Of a stretch of DNA of 64,000 nucleotides, positions 11,509-24,400 are shown piece by piece. Made by a program: the position numbers and the translations under genes. The number at the start of each line of letters is the position of its first letter. Within the stretch, counting starts at the first letter, position 1. Under the pieces are notes generated by a model, which was not told the DNA's origin, did no database searches, and saw only the letters and a list, made by a program, of their open reading frames with translations. Source of the DNA: Beroe forskalii (Eukaryota > Ctenophora > Nuda > Beroida > Beroidae); contig WFMF01000029.1 of assembly GCA_011033025.1 (NCBI GenBank), positions 372,001-436,000 on the forward strand, written 5' to 3'.

Positions 11509-11689
11509 AAACATATGCGTTAAAAGATGAAACAAAACCACTAACAGTAACAAGAGTTCAAAATGCTTGGCAGAAAGTTTTAGGAGAGGGATGCTTTGGT
11601 ACGGCCTGATATTGAACTGAAGGATGATTAGATTTCATAAGAAGTAGAAGATTCAGAAATTGCAGGGATCAGGGTTGAGAAGTAGATGT

Positions 11690-12118
11690 CGGGATTCAGG
11701 TTGCAGGTTGAGGGTGGGTGTCAGGAATCAGGTTGCAGGGTTGGTTGAGTGTAGGTGTCAGGATTCAGGTTGCAGGGTTGAGTGTGGGTGTCAGGATTCA
11801 GGTTGCAGGGTTGAGTGTAGGTGTCAGGAATCAGGTTGCAATGTTGAGTGTGGGTGTCAGGAATCAGGTTGCAGGGTTGAGTGTGGGTGTCAGGAATCAG
11901 GTTGCAGGGTTGAGTGTGGGTGTCAGGAATCAGGTTGCAATGTTGAGTGTGGGTGTCAGGAATCAGGTTGCAGGGTTGAGTGTGGGTGTCAGGATTCAGG
12001 TTGCAGGGTTGAGTGTGGGTGTCAGGATTCAGGTTGCAGGGTTGAGTGTGGGTGTCGGGATTCAGGTTGCAGGGTTGAGTGTGTGGTATCAGGAATCAGG
12101 TTGGACTTGTAGGGTTGA
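11690..12118 (+). repeat. 33-bp minisatellite between TECPR2 and GOLGA5
   Basis: About 12 copies of a 33-base unit (GGTTGAGTGTGGGTGTCAGG plus ATTCAGGTTGCAG). The period is divisible by three, so two plus-strand frames remain open for 135-150 codons (CGCQDSGCRVE- and VGVRIQVAGLS-type repeats). There is no splice or start context and no non-repeat sequence, so I do not call a gene. Confidence 0.9.
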
Positions 12119-12148
12119 GGAATGAGGGTGTTTCACTTGGTTCGTTGT

Positions 12149-12473
12149 TCAGTGCACTTCAGGAGTGTACGTTAATAACACTACCATAACCCACGAGTGG
12201 AGGAGGAGCTGAAATTGATGATGTCATTACATTAATCTGAGCTTAGAAGTTGCTGTCAGGCGTTATTTGAAGAAATGGGTCAACGTCAAACAAATGAATT
12301 TATGATGCCATTGTCAAACTCAAAATGATGAAGACCAACAAAAAACACATACCAACACAAAATACGTTAAGAAAATACACCAAAATACACATAAATTACT
12401 CAGTCTCACCATATATCCGATGACCATTAGTCGGGCGTGAGGGTACCGCCGTAGGAACACCCCCAAACGAATG
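12149..12473 (-). CDS. GOLGA5: GOLGA5 last two exons: conserved tail anchor
   Basis: Exon 12410-12473 gives IRLGVFLRRYPHARLMVIGYM; exon 12149-12208 gives LLLHSWVMVVLLTYTPEVH and TGA at 12149-12151. Joined, they form the arginine-flanked single transmembrane helix near the C-terminus that anchors golgin-84 in cis-Golgi membranes (family knowledge). Vertebrate proteins carry a few more residues after the last His. Confidence 0.88.
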
Positions 12474-15400
12474 CTGAAATGGTGGTTAAAACTCGAATAG
12501 TGGTGAACACTGATGTCGGAGGATTGAAGATTTTAATGATTACGTGAATAGTTGGTTTTCTAATCAGGTCTTGTAATTTACAGTTTTCTAGCACTCGTCT
12601 TCGTAAAACCCGTGAAAATTTCGTATTTACCTGAACTTATCGATAGTGTTGAGAGCATCGCGGATCTGTTTGTTTTTGTGAGTCTGGGTTTCCACAAATC
12701 CTTCTTTCTCGATGGGTACCGACACTGGAATATAACAGGCAGTTGAGATAAACGATGTCATTTCATAAGAGAATTTCTTAAGATTTTCCAAAGATATCTA
12801 AAGATTTCCTAAAGATTTTCCCAGCGTATTCAAACCTTCAAGAATTTCAAACCTTGATTATTTTTCCGCTCCACGGCTTGCAGCACGGTTTCCAAAGATT
12901 CGAGTTTCATCACCAAACTGCTCCTTTCACTGTTCAGCCGTTCAACTTCGGTTTGCTTTGTTATCAGAACCTGTGAAATAAGGCAATAAAACGCTGGCAG
13001 TTTGCGAAGTATCCATGGTAGATCTGAGTTCGCATGGTAACAAGGAATTTCAATTTCATGTAATGGTGATGGTCAAGATTATCACACATGACATTCGAAA
13101 GCTTCTGATAATCGACTTTTTCGTATCAGTTACAATTTTATGGCATCCCTCACCTCTGTCAGTGACTTGATCTTCCCCTCGAGCTCCCCATCGTGCCCAC
13201 TCGCTCCCCCACTCCCCCCTCCGCTCGTTCTGCGCTGTGCCGCGGCCAGCTCTTCTCTGAGGGTCCGCAGCTCCGCGGCGGAGTTGACGCGGTGAGTCGT
13301 GACTTCCTTTGCGCTAGGAATAGCTCCTGAAATAGAGTTGGAGTTACGGAGGTTTCGCCAGTTTTGGGGGACCTCGAGAAATTTCCACATCACCATTTGA
13401 AAGTATAGTGATAGTTGAAACTGACAGGGATCTAAAATTATCAACAGTTATCGTCTTCCATATATCAAATGCAAATTGATAATTCCAAACCTCTTTGAGC
13501 TGAGATATTGATATTTGGTACTGGGAGATGGAGGTGTCTTTGTCTCTGATTGTAGACTCTGATGCGGAACATTTGTCCAGAGCTTGTTGTAACTCCTGGA
13601 ACAAAGAATGCTAATTGTTTAGTAATTCCATCTCATCTATTCATTAAAAATCAATAATCAGGTCCCACCAAATCGGAAAAAAAACTTTATTAGCCCACAA
13701 GCATAAACACAAAAAGCCCTCATTGAAAAGGAATTTGCTAAGGATCTAACCTCGGAATGAAGTTGTTCGGTAGTGGTCACGTGATCCCGCAAAACTTCCA
13801 ATTCACTCAACGTAGACCTGTGGTGACGTCATATTGTGAATTGTGTCTTTTCTATTTATCAAGGTTTGGTAAGATTAGAAGCCAGAAGGGACTGGATAAT
13901 GGTCATAACCCGTCAAGAAAGGCGTGGTAGGAGGGGCTGTTCATCACTCGAGTCAAAAAAGGCCCGTGGTAGGAGAAGGAGGGGCTGATCATCACTCTTC
14001 AAGGAGTAGTAGGGCTAGTCATCACTCGTAAGGGAAGGCGTGGTAGGAGTAGCAGGGGTCAGTCATCACTCGTCAAGGAATGTGTGGTAGGAGTAGGAGG
14101 GCTAGTCATCACTCGTCAAGGAAGGCGTCGTAGGAGTAGGAGGTGGTGGTCATCTTTCGTCGTAGAAGGCGTGGTAGGAGTAGAAGGGGCTGGTCATCAC
14201 TCGTCAAGGAAGGCGTGGTAGGAGTAGGAGGGGCTGGTCATCTTTCGTCGTGGAAGGCGTGGTAGGAGCAGGAGGGGCTGGTCATCAGTCGTCAAGGAAG
14301 GCGTGGTAGGAGTAAGAGGGGCTGGTCATCACTCGTCAAGGAAGCGTGGTAGAAGCAGGAGGGGCTGGTCATCACTCCTCAAGGAAGGCGTGGTAGGAGT
14401 AGGATGGGCTGGTCAGTGGTCATCACTCGACAAGTAAGGCGTGGTAGGAGCAGGAAGTGCTGGTCATCACTCGTCAAGGAAGGCGTGGTAGGAGCAAGAG
14501 GGGCTGGTCATCACTCGTCACGGAAGGCGTGGTAGGAGCAGGAGGGGCTGGTCATCACTCGTCAAGGAAGGCGTGGTAGGAGCAGGAGGGCTGGTCATCA
14601 CTCGTCAAGGAAGGCGTGGTAGGAGTAAGATGGGCTGGTCAGTGGTCATCACTCGACAAGTAAGGCGTGGTAGGAGCAGGAGGGGCTGGTCATCACTCGT
14701 CAAGGAAGGCGTGGTAGGAACAGGAGGGGCTGGTCATCACTCGTCAAGGAAGGGTGGTAGGAGCAGGAGGGGCTGGTCATCACTCGTCAAGGAAGGCGTG
14801 GTAGGAGCAGGAGTGGCTGTTCATCACTCGTCAAGGAAGGCGTGGTAGGAGCAGGAGGGGCTGGTCATCACTCGTCAAGGAAGGCGTGGTAGGAGCAGGA
14901 GGGGCTGGTCATCACTCGTCAAGGAAGGCGTGGTAGGAGCAGGAGGGGCTGGTCATCACTCGTCAAGGAAGGCGTCGTAGGAGTAGGAGGTGGTGGTCAT
15001 CACTCGTCAAGGAAGTTGTGGTAGGAGCAGGAGGTGCTGGTCATCACTCGTCAAGGAAGTTGTGGTAGGAGCAGGAGGTGCTGGTCATCACTCGTCAAGG
15101 AACGCGTGGTAGGAGTAGGAGGGGCTGGTCATCACTCGTCAAGGAAGGCGTGGTAGGAGCAGGAGGGGCTGGTCATCACTCGTCAAGGAAGGCGTGGTAG
15201 GAGCAGGAGGGGCTGGTCATCACTCGTCAAGGAAGGCGTCGTAGGAGGTGCTGGTCATCACTCGTCAAGGAAGGCGTGGTAGGAGCAGGAGGGGCTGGTC
15301 ATCACTCGTCAAGGAAGGCGTGGTAGGAGCAGGAGGGGCTGGTCATCACTCGTCAAGGAAGGCGTGGTAGGAGTAAGATGGGCTGGTCAGTGGTCATCAC

Positions 15401-18400
15401 TCGACAAGTAAGGCGTGGTAGGAGCAGGAGGGGCTGGTCATCACTCGTCAAGGAAGGCGTGGTAGGAGCAGGAGGGGCTGGTCATCACTCGTCAAGGAAG
15501 GGTGGTAGGAGCAGGAGGGGCTGGTCATCACTCGTCAAAGGAAGGCGTGGTAGGAGCAGGAGTGGCTGTTCATCACTCGTCAAGGAAGGCGTGGTAGGAG
15601 CAGGAGGGGCTGGTCATCACTCGTCAAGGAAGGCGTGGTAGGAGGGGCTGGTCATCACTCGTCAAGGAAGGCGTGGTAGGAGCAGGAGGTGCTGGTCATC
15701 ACTCGTCAAGGAAGGCGTGGTAGGAGCAGGAGGGGCTGGTCATCACTCGTCAAGGAAGGCGTCGTAGGAGTAGGAGGTGGTGGTCATCACTCGTCAAGGA
15801 AGTTGTGGTAGGAGCAGGAGGTGCTGGTCATCACTCGTCAAGGAACGCGTGGTAGGAGTAGGAGGGGCTGGTCATCACTCGTCAAGGAAGGCGTGGTAGG
15901 AGCAGGAGGGGCTGGTCATCACTCGTCAAGGAAGGCGTGGTAGGAGCAGGAGGGGCTGGTCATCACTCGTCAAGGAAGGCGTCGTAGGAGTAGGAGGTGC
16001 TGGTCATCACTCGTCAAGGAAGGCGTGGTAGGAGCAGGAGGGGCTGGTCATCACTCGTCAAGGAAGGTGTGGTAGGAGCAGGAGGAGCTGGTCATCACTA
16101 GTCAAGGGAGGTGTGGTAGGAGGAGCTGCTCGTCAGTGAAGGCGTGGTTGAGAAATAATGACATTGACCGGGTGCAGTGCCTTATAAATGGCTGCTTGCT
16201 TGACACCACTTTACGTCACACTACGCGTATCACATTCCTGTACGTCACACTTCTAGTCTCTCTGACATCGCTTGACACCACTTTACGTGACACATTCCTG
16301 TACGTCACACTACGTGTATCTCTGACATGTCTTGACACCATGACTAGACGCAACACAACACAGCACGTCACTAGCGATTTACGATACGGCACACAACGCA
16401 TCGCACCAATTCTTAATACACGTTGGACCACATGGAAGAGTGTGCCTAATATTGTCGGAGGTTGTAAATTAGTTGAATCACGAAAATTCAATCCACACTT
16501 TAAAAATTCAACGAAAACACGATCCAACAATTTTAAGGAATGAATTTATTAAGTAGATTAAAATCAACCTGTATTGTTGCTCCATATGATTTCGCTCTTG
16601 AATTAGAATTTCTGCACTTTCGTCATCTAAGATGGACGTTTCTTGTGATCCACGCTTCTCTTTTGCCTGAAAGAAACATTAAAGGCCTTCAATGAGCAAT
16701 GTAGTCAATAATTTACTTGGAAATATCAGGCTACAAATTTGTCTGGTAGTGCCAGTTAAAAGCGTTTCACAACAAAAACACGTGCTTCACATACTTAAGT
16801 GCGCGCGATGACATTGATGCAACAGGATTGACAATTTGTGCTTTGTTCATTACTCAAACCGCGCGCGTTACGCAAACCAAACTTTCTCACGCTAAATTGA
16901 GACCGATCCTGTTGGCCATTTTCTTCACTTCGGTCTACACTTGATTTTTTTAGGTCAAAGGGAAGGCTAAGGTATCAGAAGGAAAAGCTATGGTCCTAAT
17001 CTGTCCACAGGACCTAAGGAACAACATTGCAACAATCTTTTTAGGACAGGTTACTGGTATGCATATTATAGTCTGATCTAATGTAAGACACCGGGATCAA
17101 AAGGGATAGAGAATGATGCTTTATGGTAAACTTACCAACTCATACACCCCTTTACTCTTGTAGTTTGGGTTATTCATAATAACGGGGACTCGTGCTAGTA
17201 ATTGCTCAGCATTATGAATAACAAACATCTACGATCATAAGACTTAGAATTGTAAGAAAATCTCACAATTTGAGCAAGAGTTGAGGATTATGAATGACCC
17301 CAATGGGTAAGACTTTCGATTAGCCATAACAATGCCTACAATAGACAACTGCAACACAGACCGCTTAAATTGTGACGAATCTGTTCAACAGATCCTGCTA
17401 ATCGGCCTAACACAGGTGTTCTATTCTTTAGGCTCAGTTGGCTCCAGCAGACCATGTGAATAATTCAACATACCATCCAATCGTATCATTGAGCTTGCTA
17501 AATGTTCCCATTTCGTTCAAAGACCCACCGCAACCGTAATACCTGTAAAACTCTGGTCGCTCTGTCTTTATAGTCAGCAATGTCTTTTTTAGCTAGAGCA
17601 AGCTCACTTTTCGACATCTTCAATTCCGATAAAACACTGAAAATTTAGTTTTAGGGTATTTGGTTTACTTACATGGTTTCATTCAATCATATTCATGTAT
17701 TTGACTTGTTGAAGGTGTAAAGTTTCCCCACAAAACGTCACCTTTCGTTCCTTCTCTTTTCTTGGGCTAGCTGCAGCGTAGTGTTGTGTAATGTCGACGT
17801 TATCTCTGATATCTGCTGTTGTAGTTCCGTATCACGGTCACTTGAATCACGCTGCAGAAAAAGATAAGAGAGATTATTGAAAATTTTATGATTTTATACA
17901 AACAGTGATTGAGCAGAAAATTTTTAAATCGATGAGTTGTGTCAAGATATAAGGGTGTCGTCAACTGAAAATATATCGGATATGATTTATCGGTTTCAAT
18001 TGGCGGACTGGGAAGTTAAATAAATTGACAATATATGAAGGCTCAGGAATAACATTTAATGAGAAAAATTCATATTCCAGACTGATCCGGTCTGATTTAA
18101 ATTCAAATAGCTATCTCGACCATCCTCACCTGAATTTGGTAGATCTGATCTTTGTACTCTGCTAATTGTTGGTTGGAAAGATCCGCAGCGTTCCTCAGTT
18201 CAGCTAGTTCCGACATAGCGCTCGAAGTTAACTTCAGTTCTTCTTTCAGAGTTGAAGTTACCGCTGCAATAAGTGTAGACTTCAGGGGTTTGATTAAAAA
18301 CTCATCAAACCCTTATTATAACCCTTGAAGAACTGAGCTATTTGAAGTATTCGAAGAATTTACGTAACATGAATTCGTTCTCAAAATATGACAATGGTAT

Positions 18401-21400
18401 GCCATAATCATTGTTGAACCATATTGTACTCCTTCATTATTTAATAATTTACTATTAACACGAACTCACATGATTGAGTTAAAGCTGCAGCATCAGCTTC
18501 TGCCAGCCTCACTTTCAGAACTCCTATCTGTGTGTCTTTAGCCTGTGGAACAGTTTTTAAAGCAGACTGAGATGCAGATATAATTACCTTTTCAATAACA
18601 GCATTTGTTAGAATATTCCTGATACACCATTACATCATACGTGGTTAAGTGAACCTCCATCATTTAATGATTGATGAGTAATTGATTTATTCTCTTTTGA
18701 CTCAATGGTACAGGTACAAAACTAAACGATGTGGTTCTTTAATGACAATCAATTTCGTCGTTCTACGACATCTTCAGGTCTGTAAATACAATAACATTAA
18801 TATAGAATAAAATCATAGACTCTAAAAACTACGGAGTATATTGTAATGCTCTAACCTAAGAACTTGAAATACGGGGTTCTAGGGTTACTTAAATTCCTAC
18901 ACTATACTAACTAGTTACTAACTACCAATAAATTCATGATACTAAATACTGATTAACTAAAAATTAATCAGTATTAATTTAGTTTTGTACCTGTACCATT
19001 GAGTCAAAAGAGAATAAATCAATTACTCATCAATTGTAATCATGCGACTCTTATTCAACGACCCGATCCGTGAAATCATCATTTAATGCGAATAAAATAA
19101 TTCCCGTTATTGCAATTGTAATTCATAATATTTCGTAATTTTGAAATATACTATTCAAGAAGTATTGGCAAAATGTCAATAAATAATTACGGAAATTTAC
19201 CATTATTGCATCATTTAGGTCACTCTCCCTGTCCCTATAGCTTTTTATCAGTTTAGCATGTCTTTCCAACTCTGATTGAACGTCTTCTAATTTCTTCTTA
19301 CTTGCTGAATTTGAGTTCTGATGGACTTCTATCTGCCCCTGGTTTTGTTTGGTTGAAGTTAGTCACGAAATACAAATTGAAATGGTCAATAAACGCCATT
19401 TGAAACCAAGAACGGTTATTGAATAGGGTCCGATATAATGATATGATTGCTTGTCAAATGACATATAATAAGTCAACCTGATAATCTCGGAGTCTGTTGG
19501 ATAACAAGCCAATTTCCTCTGTCAACTGCCGTATTTCCTGCTTAATAAGTCTGTTTTCCAGCTCCAACTGCGTCATGTGCTTCCCCTCACCTAGGTGAAG
19601 ATATTTTGTTGGGCTTCAACTAAATAACGATTGCCACAGTTCACGTCATCATCAATATAGACCAATACAATGATGTCATTGATGTCCATTCCTGTAGGGA
19701 ACAGAAAGACCTTCGCATGATAAATGAACACACATGAGAAACCTGGGTAAAATGTAGAATAACCAATTCATTTCGTTATTTTGACACCAACCAGCATTTT
19801 CCAAAGGATTAGTTTCAGAAAGTTCGGCCCCGGACAGTTCGGCCTCTGTGTGGATTATCTCGGGAGAGGAGTAGGACCCAGGATCCGAACCGGAGTCTTG
19901 TAACACACGATCTGAGGAAATTATGGGCTTACAAGTCTTATGATAGTTATTCATCCCATAATTCCATATTACTCCAGTAGCTGAGGGCTGTGCAGTGTAC
20001 TTTTCATTCTCCACGCAGTTTCTCAACGGTTTTCGTTAGTTTGAAGCACAATAAAGAAATCCTGGGAGGTAACATTATGTGAATCGACGTCCTGGGGGTC
20101 GTAGGGCCACGCCCATTTTGCCCTCAGGCGGTAATATGAGACCTGATTATTTCGACTTGTGATGGTCATAGAGACTTCGGAATTGCTTCAGGATGTCTAT
20201 ATCATCGAGGGGAACAACTTTTTCTCTGACAACTTTTTGTCAGATGATTAGTTAATTGGCCAATTAGCTAATTGGGTAATTTTCAAAAATTCGAAAAACT
20301 TTTTGGCTTAAAATGATCAGAATTGCATGAAACGTGGAGAAAAAGTGGTTTTAAGAATATTTAAAAAATTTTTCACTTTAAAAAATTTCGGGACTTAGAA
20401 AAATTTTGAGGGAAAAATTGAAATTTTCATTTTTTGCGTCCTTAAACTTTGTCCAACAATGTTTGGCTACTCGAAGGCACTGTTATTGCTTTTCACTGTT
20501 CTGACAGAATATTTTAACAGAAACTACTGAAAGTGGGCTCTCTTCAAAACTGGTTTCAGAGCCAGGATCACCACTGTTGACAAGCAGCTGACAACCCCTT
20601 ATTGTGACGACTCCAACCATGGTGCTCAGCGAGCTGCCTCCACCGTCTACATGCAGAAGAAGGAGCTGAAGTGGAAAACTGACACAACTGAACTCCCCAA
20701 ATGAGCATATTGCTGCTGTGGCCTCCACCTGAAGCCATGTGCTGCTTCTCCTCTTCCCTTGCTACGCAACTTGGATTATAGCCAGATGGACCCACCAAGC
20801 TGCCCTGCAAGGAGAACCCCTGTTCTCGCCGGGACTTGGAACGCCCATCATCCTTATTACGAACTCTATCTCTCACAACAACTAGTGTCTCCTGATGTTG
20901 GATTCCGGTCACACTGAACTGAAACCAATGCTTCTGCCATGGTGGACAGGGACTACAAGCGCAATCAATGGATCATGGATGACACTTGCAAGTCCTCACA
21001 CGACCTCTACAGTCTACAAGCACCTATTCACCATCCATGGCTACTTCCCAGACGAATTGCCTTTTCTTCTTCTATGGACTCCTCACTCCGTCCTGGCAAG
21101 ACCACAACCCTCTTCAAGCAACTCTTTGGGGAAGGTGACACCTGGTGACCCTCGCAACCCTCCTCCATCCTCCTGTACTACAAGCTGACAATCTACAATG
21201 AGCTGTGGCCTTCTACCACCAAGATTGGGGTCATTTCCTTCGTTCTATTGGGTGATGCTGAGTGTGAAGAACGCCCATGCCCTTTCTCTCTGCAAACAAT
21301 GCTGCGCTAACCTTCTACTTTGAGCCTACCCAGATTGGAACCTCTCACACACTACTTATCTTCAGCCAAATTTGGAATCAGCAGACCCCAGTGACAGAAC

Positions 21401-24400
21401 ACTGCTGATCTGCCAAGCTAAGAGTGGCGACTATTCGGCGAAAGATGAATGATAAAATTAGTTTGAATTGATCAATTCACTATAGCTGAAGCCAAAAAAC
21501 AAAAAGAAAAGAAACCTTGCTCAATAATCGGAAAAGTAGAGTGGGGCTTGGTTTTTTGGGATTCATCTCCCATAGCTGCTTTGTATGCAAAAAGGCAGCT
21601 CGATATTGATGACACTAGATTTTGTTGTATCATGTATGAATGCACTACTTATAACGGTACGTTATCAAAGCTTAATGTAGGATCGGCAACTACCCAATAG
21701 CCAGCCATTTGCTGTCAATTATCGATACTATGGCCAGAGGCCATGGTCTCGCAGTACTGTGCTTAATTGGGGAGGTGAAAGCAGCCATGTATACAGGAAG
21801 AGGGCACTTGAGTGTCCTCCACACTCAGCATCACCCACTAGAACGAAGAAAAAGTCCAATCTTGGCGAAGTCCTGATAGCCGCTATCATTGGTGAGTTCT
21901 CAATCTGCAGGTACCTACTCATCCAGAAGTTCTGCTTGGCAGATATTGCTTGAAGGGGGATGCTTAAAGAGGAAGTAGCAACTCCTGGTGGTAGAAGGCC
22001 AAAGCATTGTAGATTGTCAGCTCGTAGTTCCCCTAACCAGTCTAGGTGTCGCTTGCTGCACCGCGCACGTAACCAGGGCCATGGCTAGGGCAAAGCTCGT
22101 AGTACAGGAGGATGGAGGAGGGTTGCGAGGGTCACCAGGTGTCAACTTCCCCAAAGAGTTGCTTGAAGAGGGTTGTGGTCTTGCCAGGACGGAGTGAGGA
22201 GTCCATAGAAGAAGAAAAGGCAATTCGTCTGGGAAGTAGCCATGGATGGTGAATAGGTGCTTGTAGACTGTAGAGGTCGTGTGAGGACTTGCAAGTGTCA
22301 TCCATGATCCATTGATTGCGCTTGTAGTCCCTGTCCACCATGGCAGAAGCATTGGTTTCAGTTCAGTGTGACCGGAATCCAACATCAGGAGACATTAGTT
22401 GTTGTGAGAGATAGAGTTCGTAATAAGGATGATGGGCGTTCCAAGTCCCGGCGAGAACAGGGGTTCTCCTTGCAGGGCAGCTTGGTGGGTCCATCTGGCT
22501 ATAATCCAAGTTGCGTAGCAAGGGAAGAGGAGAAGCAGCACATGGCTTCAGGTGGAGGCCACAGCAGCAATATGCTCATTTGGGGAGTTCAGTTGTGTCA
22601 GTTTTCCACTTCAGCTCCTTCTTCTGCATGTAGACGGTGGAGGCAGCTCGCTGAGCACCATGGTTGGAGTCGTCACAAAAAGGGGTTGTCAGCTGCTTGT
22701 CAACAGTGGTGATCCTGGCTCTGAAACCAGTTTTGAAGAGAGCCCACTTTCAGTAGTTTCTGTTAAAATATTCTGTCAGAACAGTGAAAAGCAATAACAG
22801 TGCCTTCGAGTAGCCAAACATTGTTGGACAAAGATTTAAGGACCCAAAAATGAAAATTTCAATTTTTTCGCTCAAAATTTTTCCAAGAAAATTTTCTAAG
22901 TGAAAAATTTTTAGAAATATTCTTAAAAACCACTTTTCTCCAAGTTTCATGCAATTCTGATCATTTTAAGCCAAAAAAGTTTTTTCGAATTTTTGAAAAT
23001 TACCCAATTAGCTAATTGGCCAATTAACTAATCATCTGACAAAAAAGTTGTCAGAGAAAAAGTTGTTCCCCTCGATGAGATAGACATCCTAAAGCAATTC
23101 CGAAGTCTCTATGACCATCACAAGTCGAAATAATCAGGTCTCATATTACCGCCTGAGGGCAAAATGGGCGTGGCCCCACGACCCCCAGGACGTCGATTCA
23201 CATAATGTTACCCCCTAGGATTTCTTTATTGTGCTTCAAACTAACGAAAACCGTTGAGAAACTGCGTGGAGAATGAAAAGTACACTGCACAGCCCTCAGC
23301 TACTGGAGTATATTTCCTCAGGAAATGGTCAAAATAGCCTTCTTTAGTCGTTATTAAACTATTCTTGACCAGCTTGTTCAAAAATGCTTAGACAATCGAT
23401 AAGTCAAAAATTTGCCAAAATCGACCAAAAACACTGATGTATAGTAAGGCAAAATGGTCAAAAATGGCCGAAAATTTGATTTACCCCGGAAGTCACAAAT
23501 CCAATCAAACATTGTTTGGACTATCAAAAGAAGCTTGCATACCAATTTTTAGGTCATTCGGATGGAATTTGTGGCCTCTAGGGCAAAACCAAGCTGTCCC
23601 TTTGAATGTACAAGTCTTATGAAAGTAATTCATCCCATAATGCCATATTTCCTCAGGAAATGGTCAAAATAGCCTTCCTTAGTCCTTATTTAACTATTCT
23701 TGACCAGCTTGTTCAAAAATGCTTAGACAATCGATAAGTCAAAAATTTGCCAAAATCGACCAAAAACACTGATGTATAGTAAGGCAAAATGGTCAAAATG
23801 GCCGAAAATTTGATTTACCCTGAAGTCACAAATCCAGTCAAACATTGTTTGGACTATCAAAAGAAGCTTGCATACCAATTTTTAGGTCATTCGGATGGAA
23901 TTTGTGGCCTCTAGGGCAAAACCAAGCTGTCCCTTTGAATGTACAAGTCTTATGACAGTAATTCATCCCATAATGCCATATTATCTCAGGAAATGGTCAA
24001 AATAGCCTTCCTAAGTCCTTATTAAACTATTCTTGACCAGCATGTTCAAAAATGCTTCAACAATCGATACGTCAAAAATTGCCAAAATCGACCAAAAACA
24101 CTGATGTATAGTAAGGCAAAATGGTCAAAAATGGCCGAAAATTTGACTTTCTCTGAGAGTCGTAAATCCAGTCAAACATTGTTTGGATTATCAAAAGAAG
24201 CTTGCATACCAATTTTTAGGTCATTCAGATGGAATTTGTGGCCTCTAGGGCAAAACCAAGCTGTCCCTTTGAATGTACAAGTCTTATGAAAGTAATTCAT
24301 CCCATAATGCCATATTTCCTCAAGAAATGGTCAAAATAGCCTTCCTAAGTCCTTATTAAACTATTCTTGGCCAGCTTGTTCAAAAATGCTTCAACAATCG

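Noticed and set aside
11660-12125. Plus-strand ORFs of 135-150 codons with CGCQDSGCRVE or VGVRIQVAGLS repeats
   Set aside because: They are products of a 33-bp minisatellite whose period is a multiple of three; no non-repeat sequence or splice context.
20483-22797. Paired ORFs of 69-122 codons on both strands as genes
   Set aside because: They are mirror copies in the arms of the fold-back element and are frame-damaged transposase relics.
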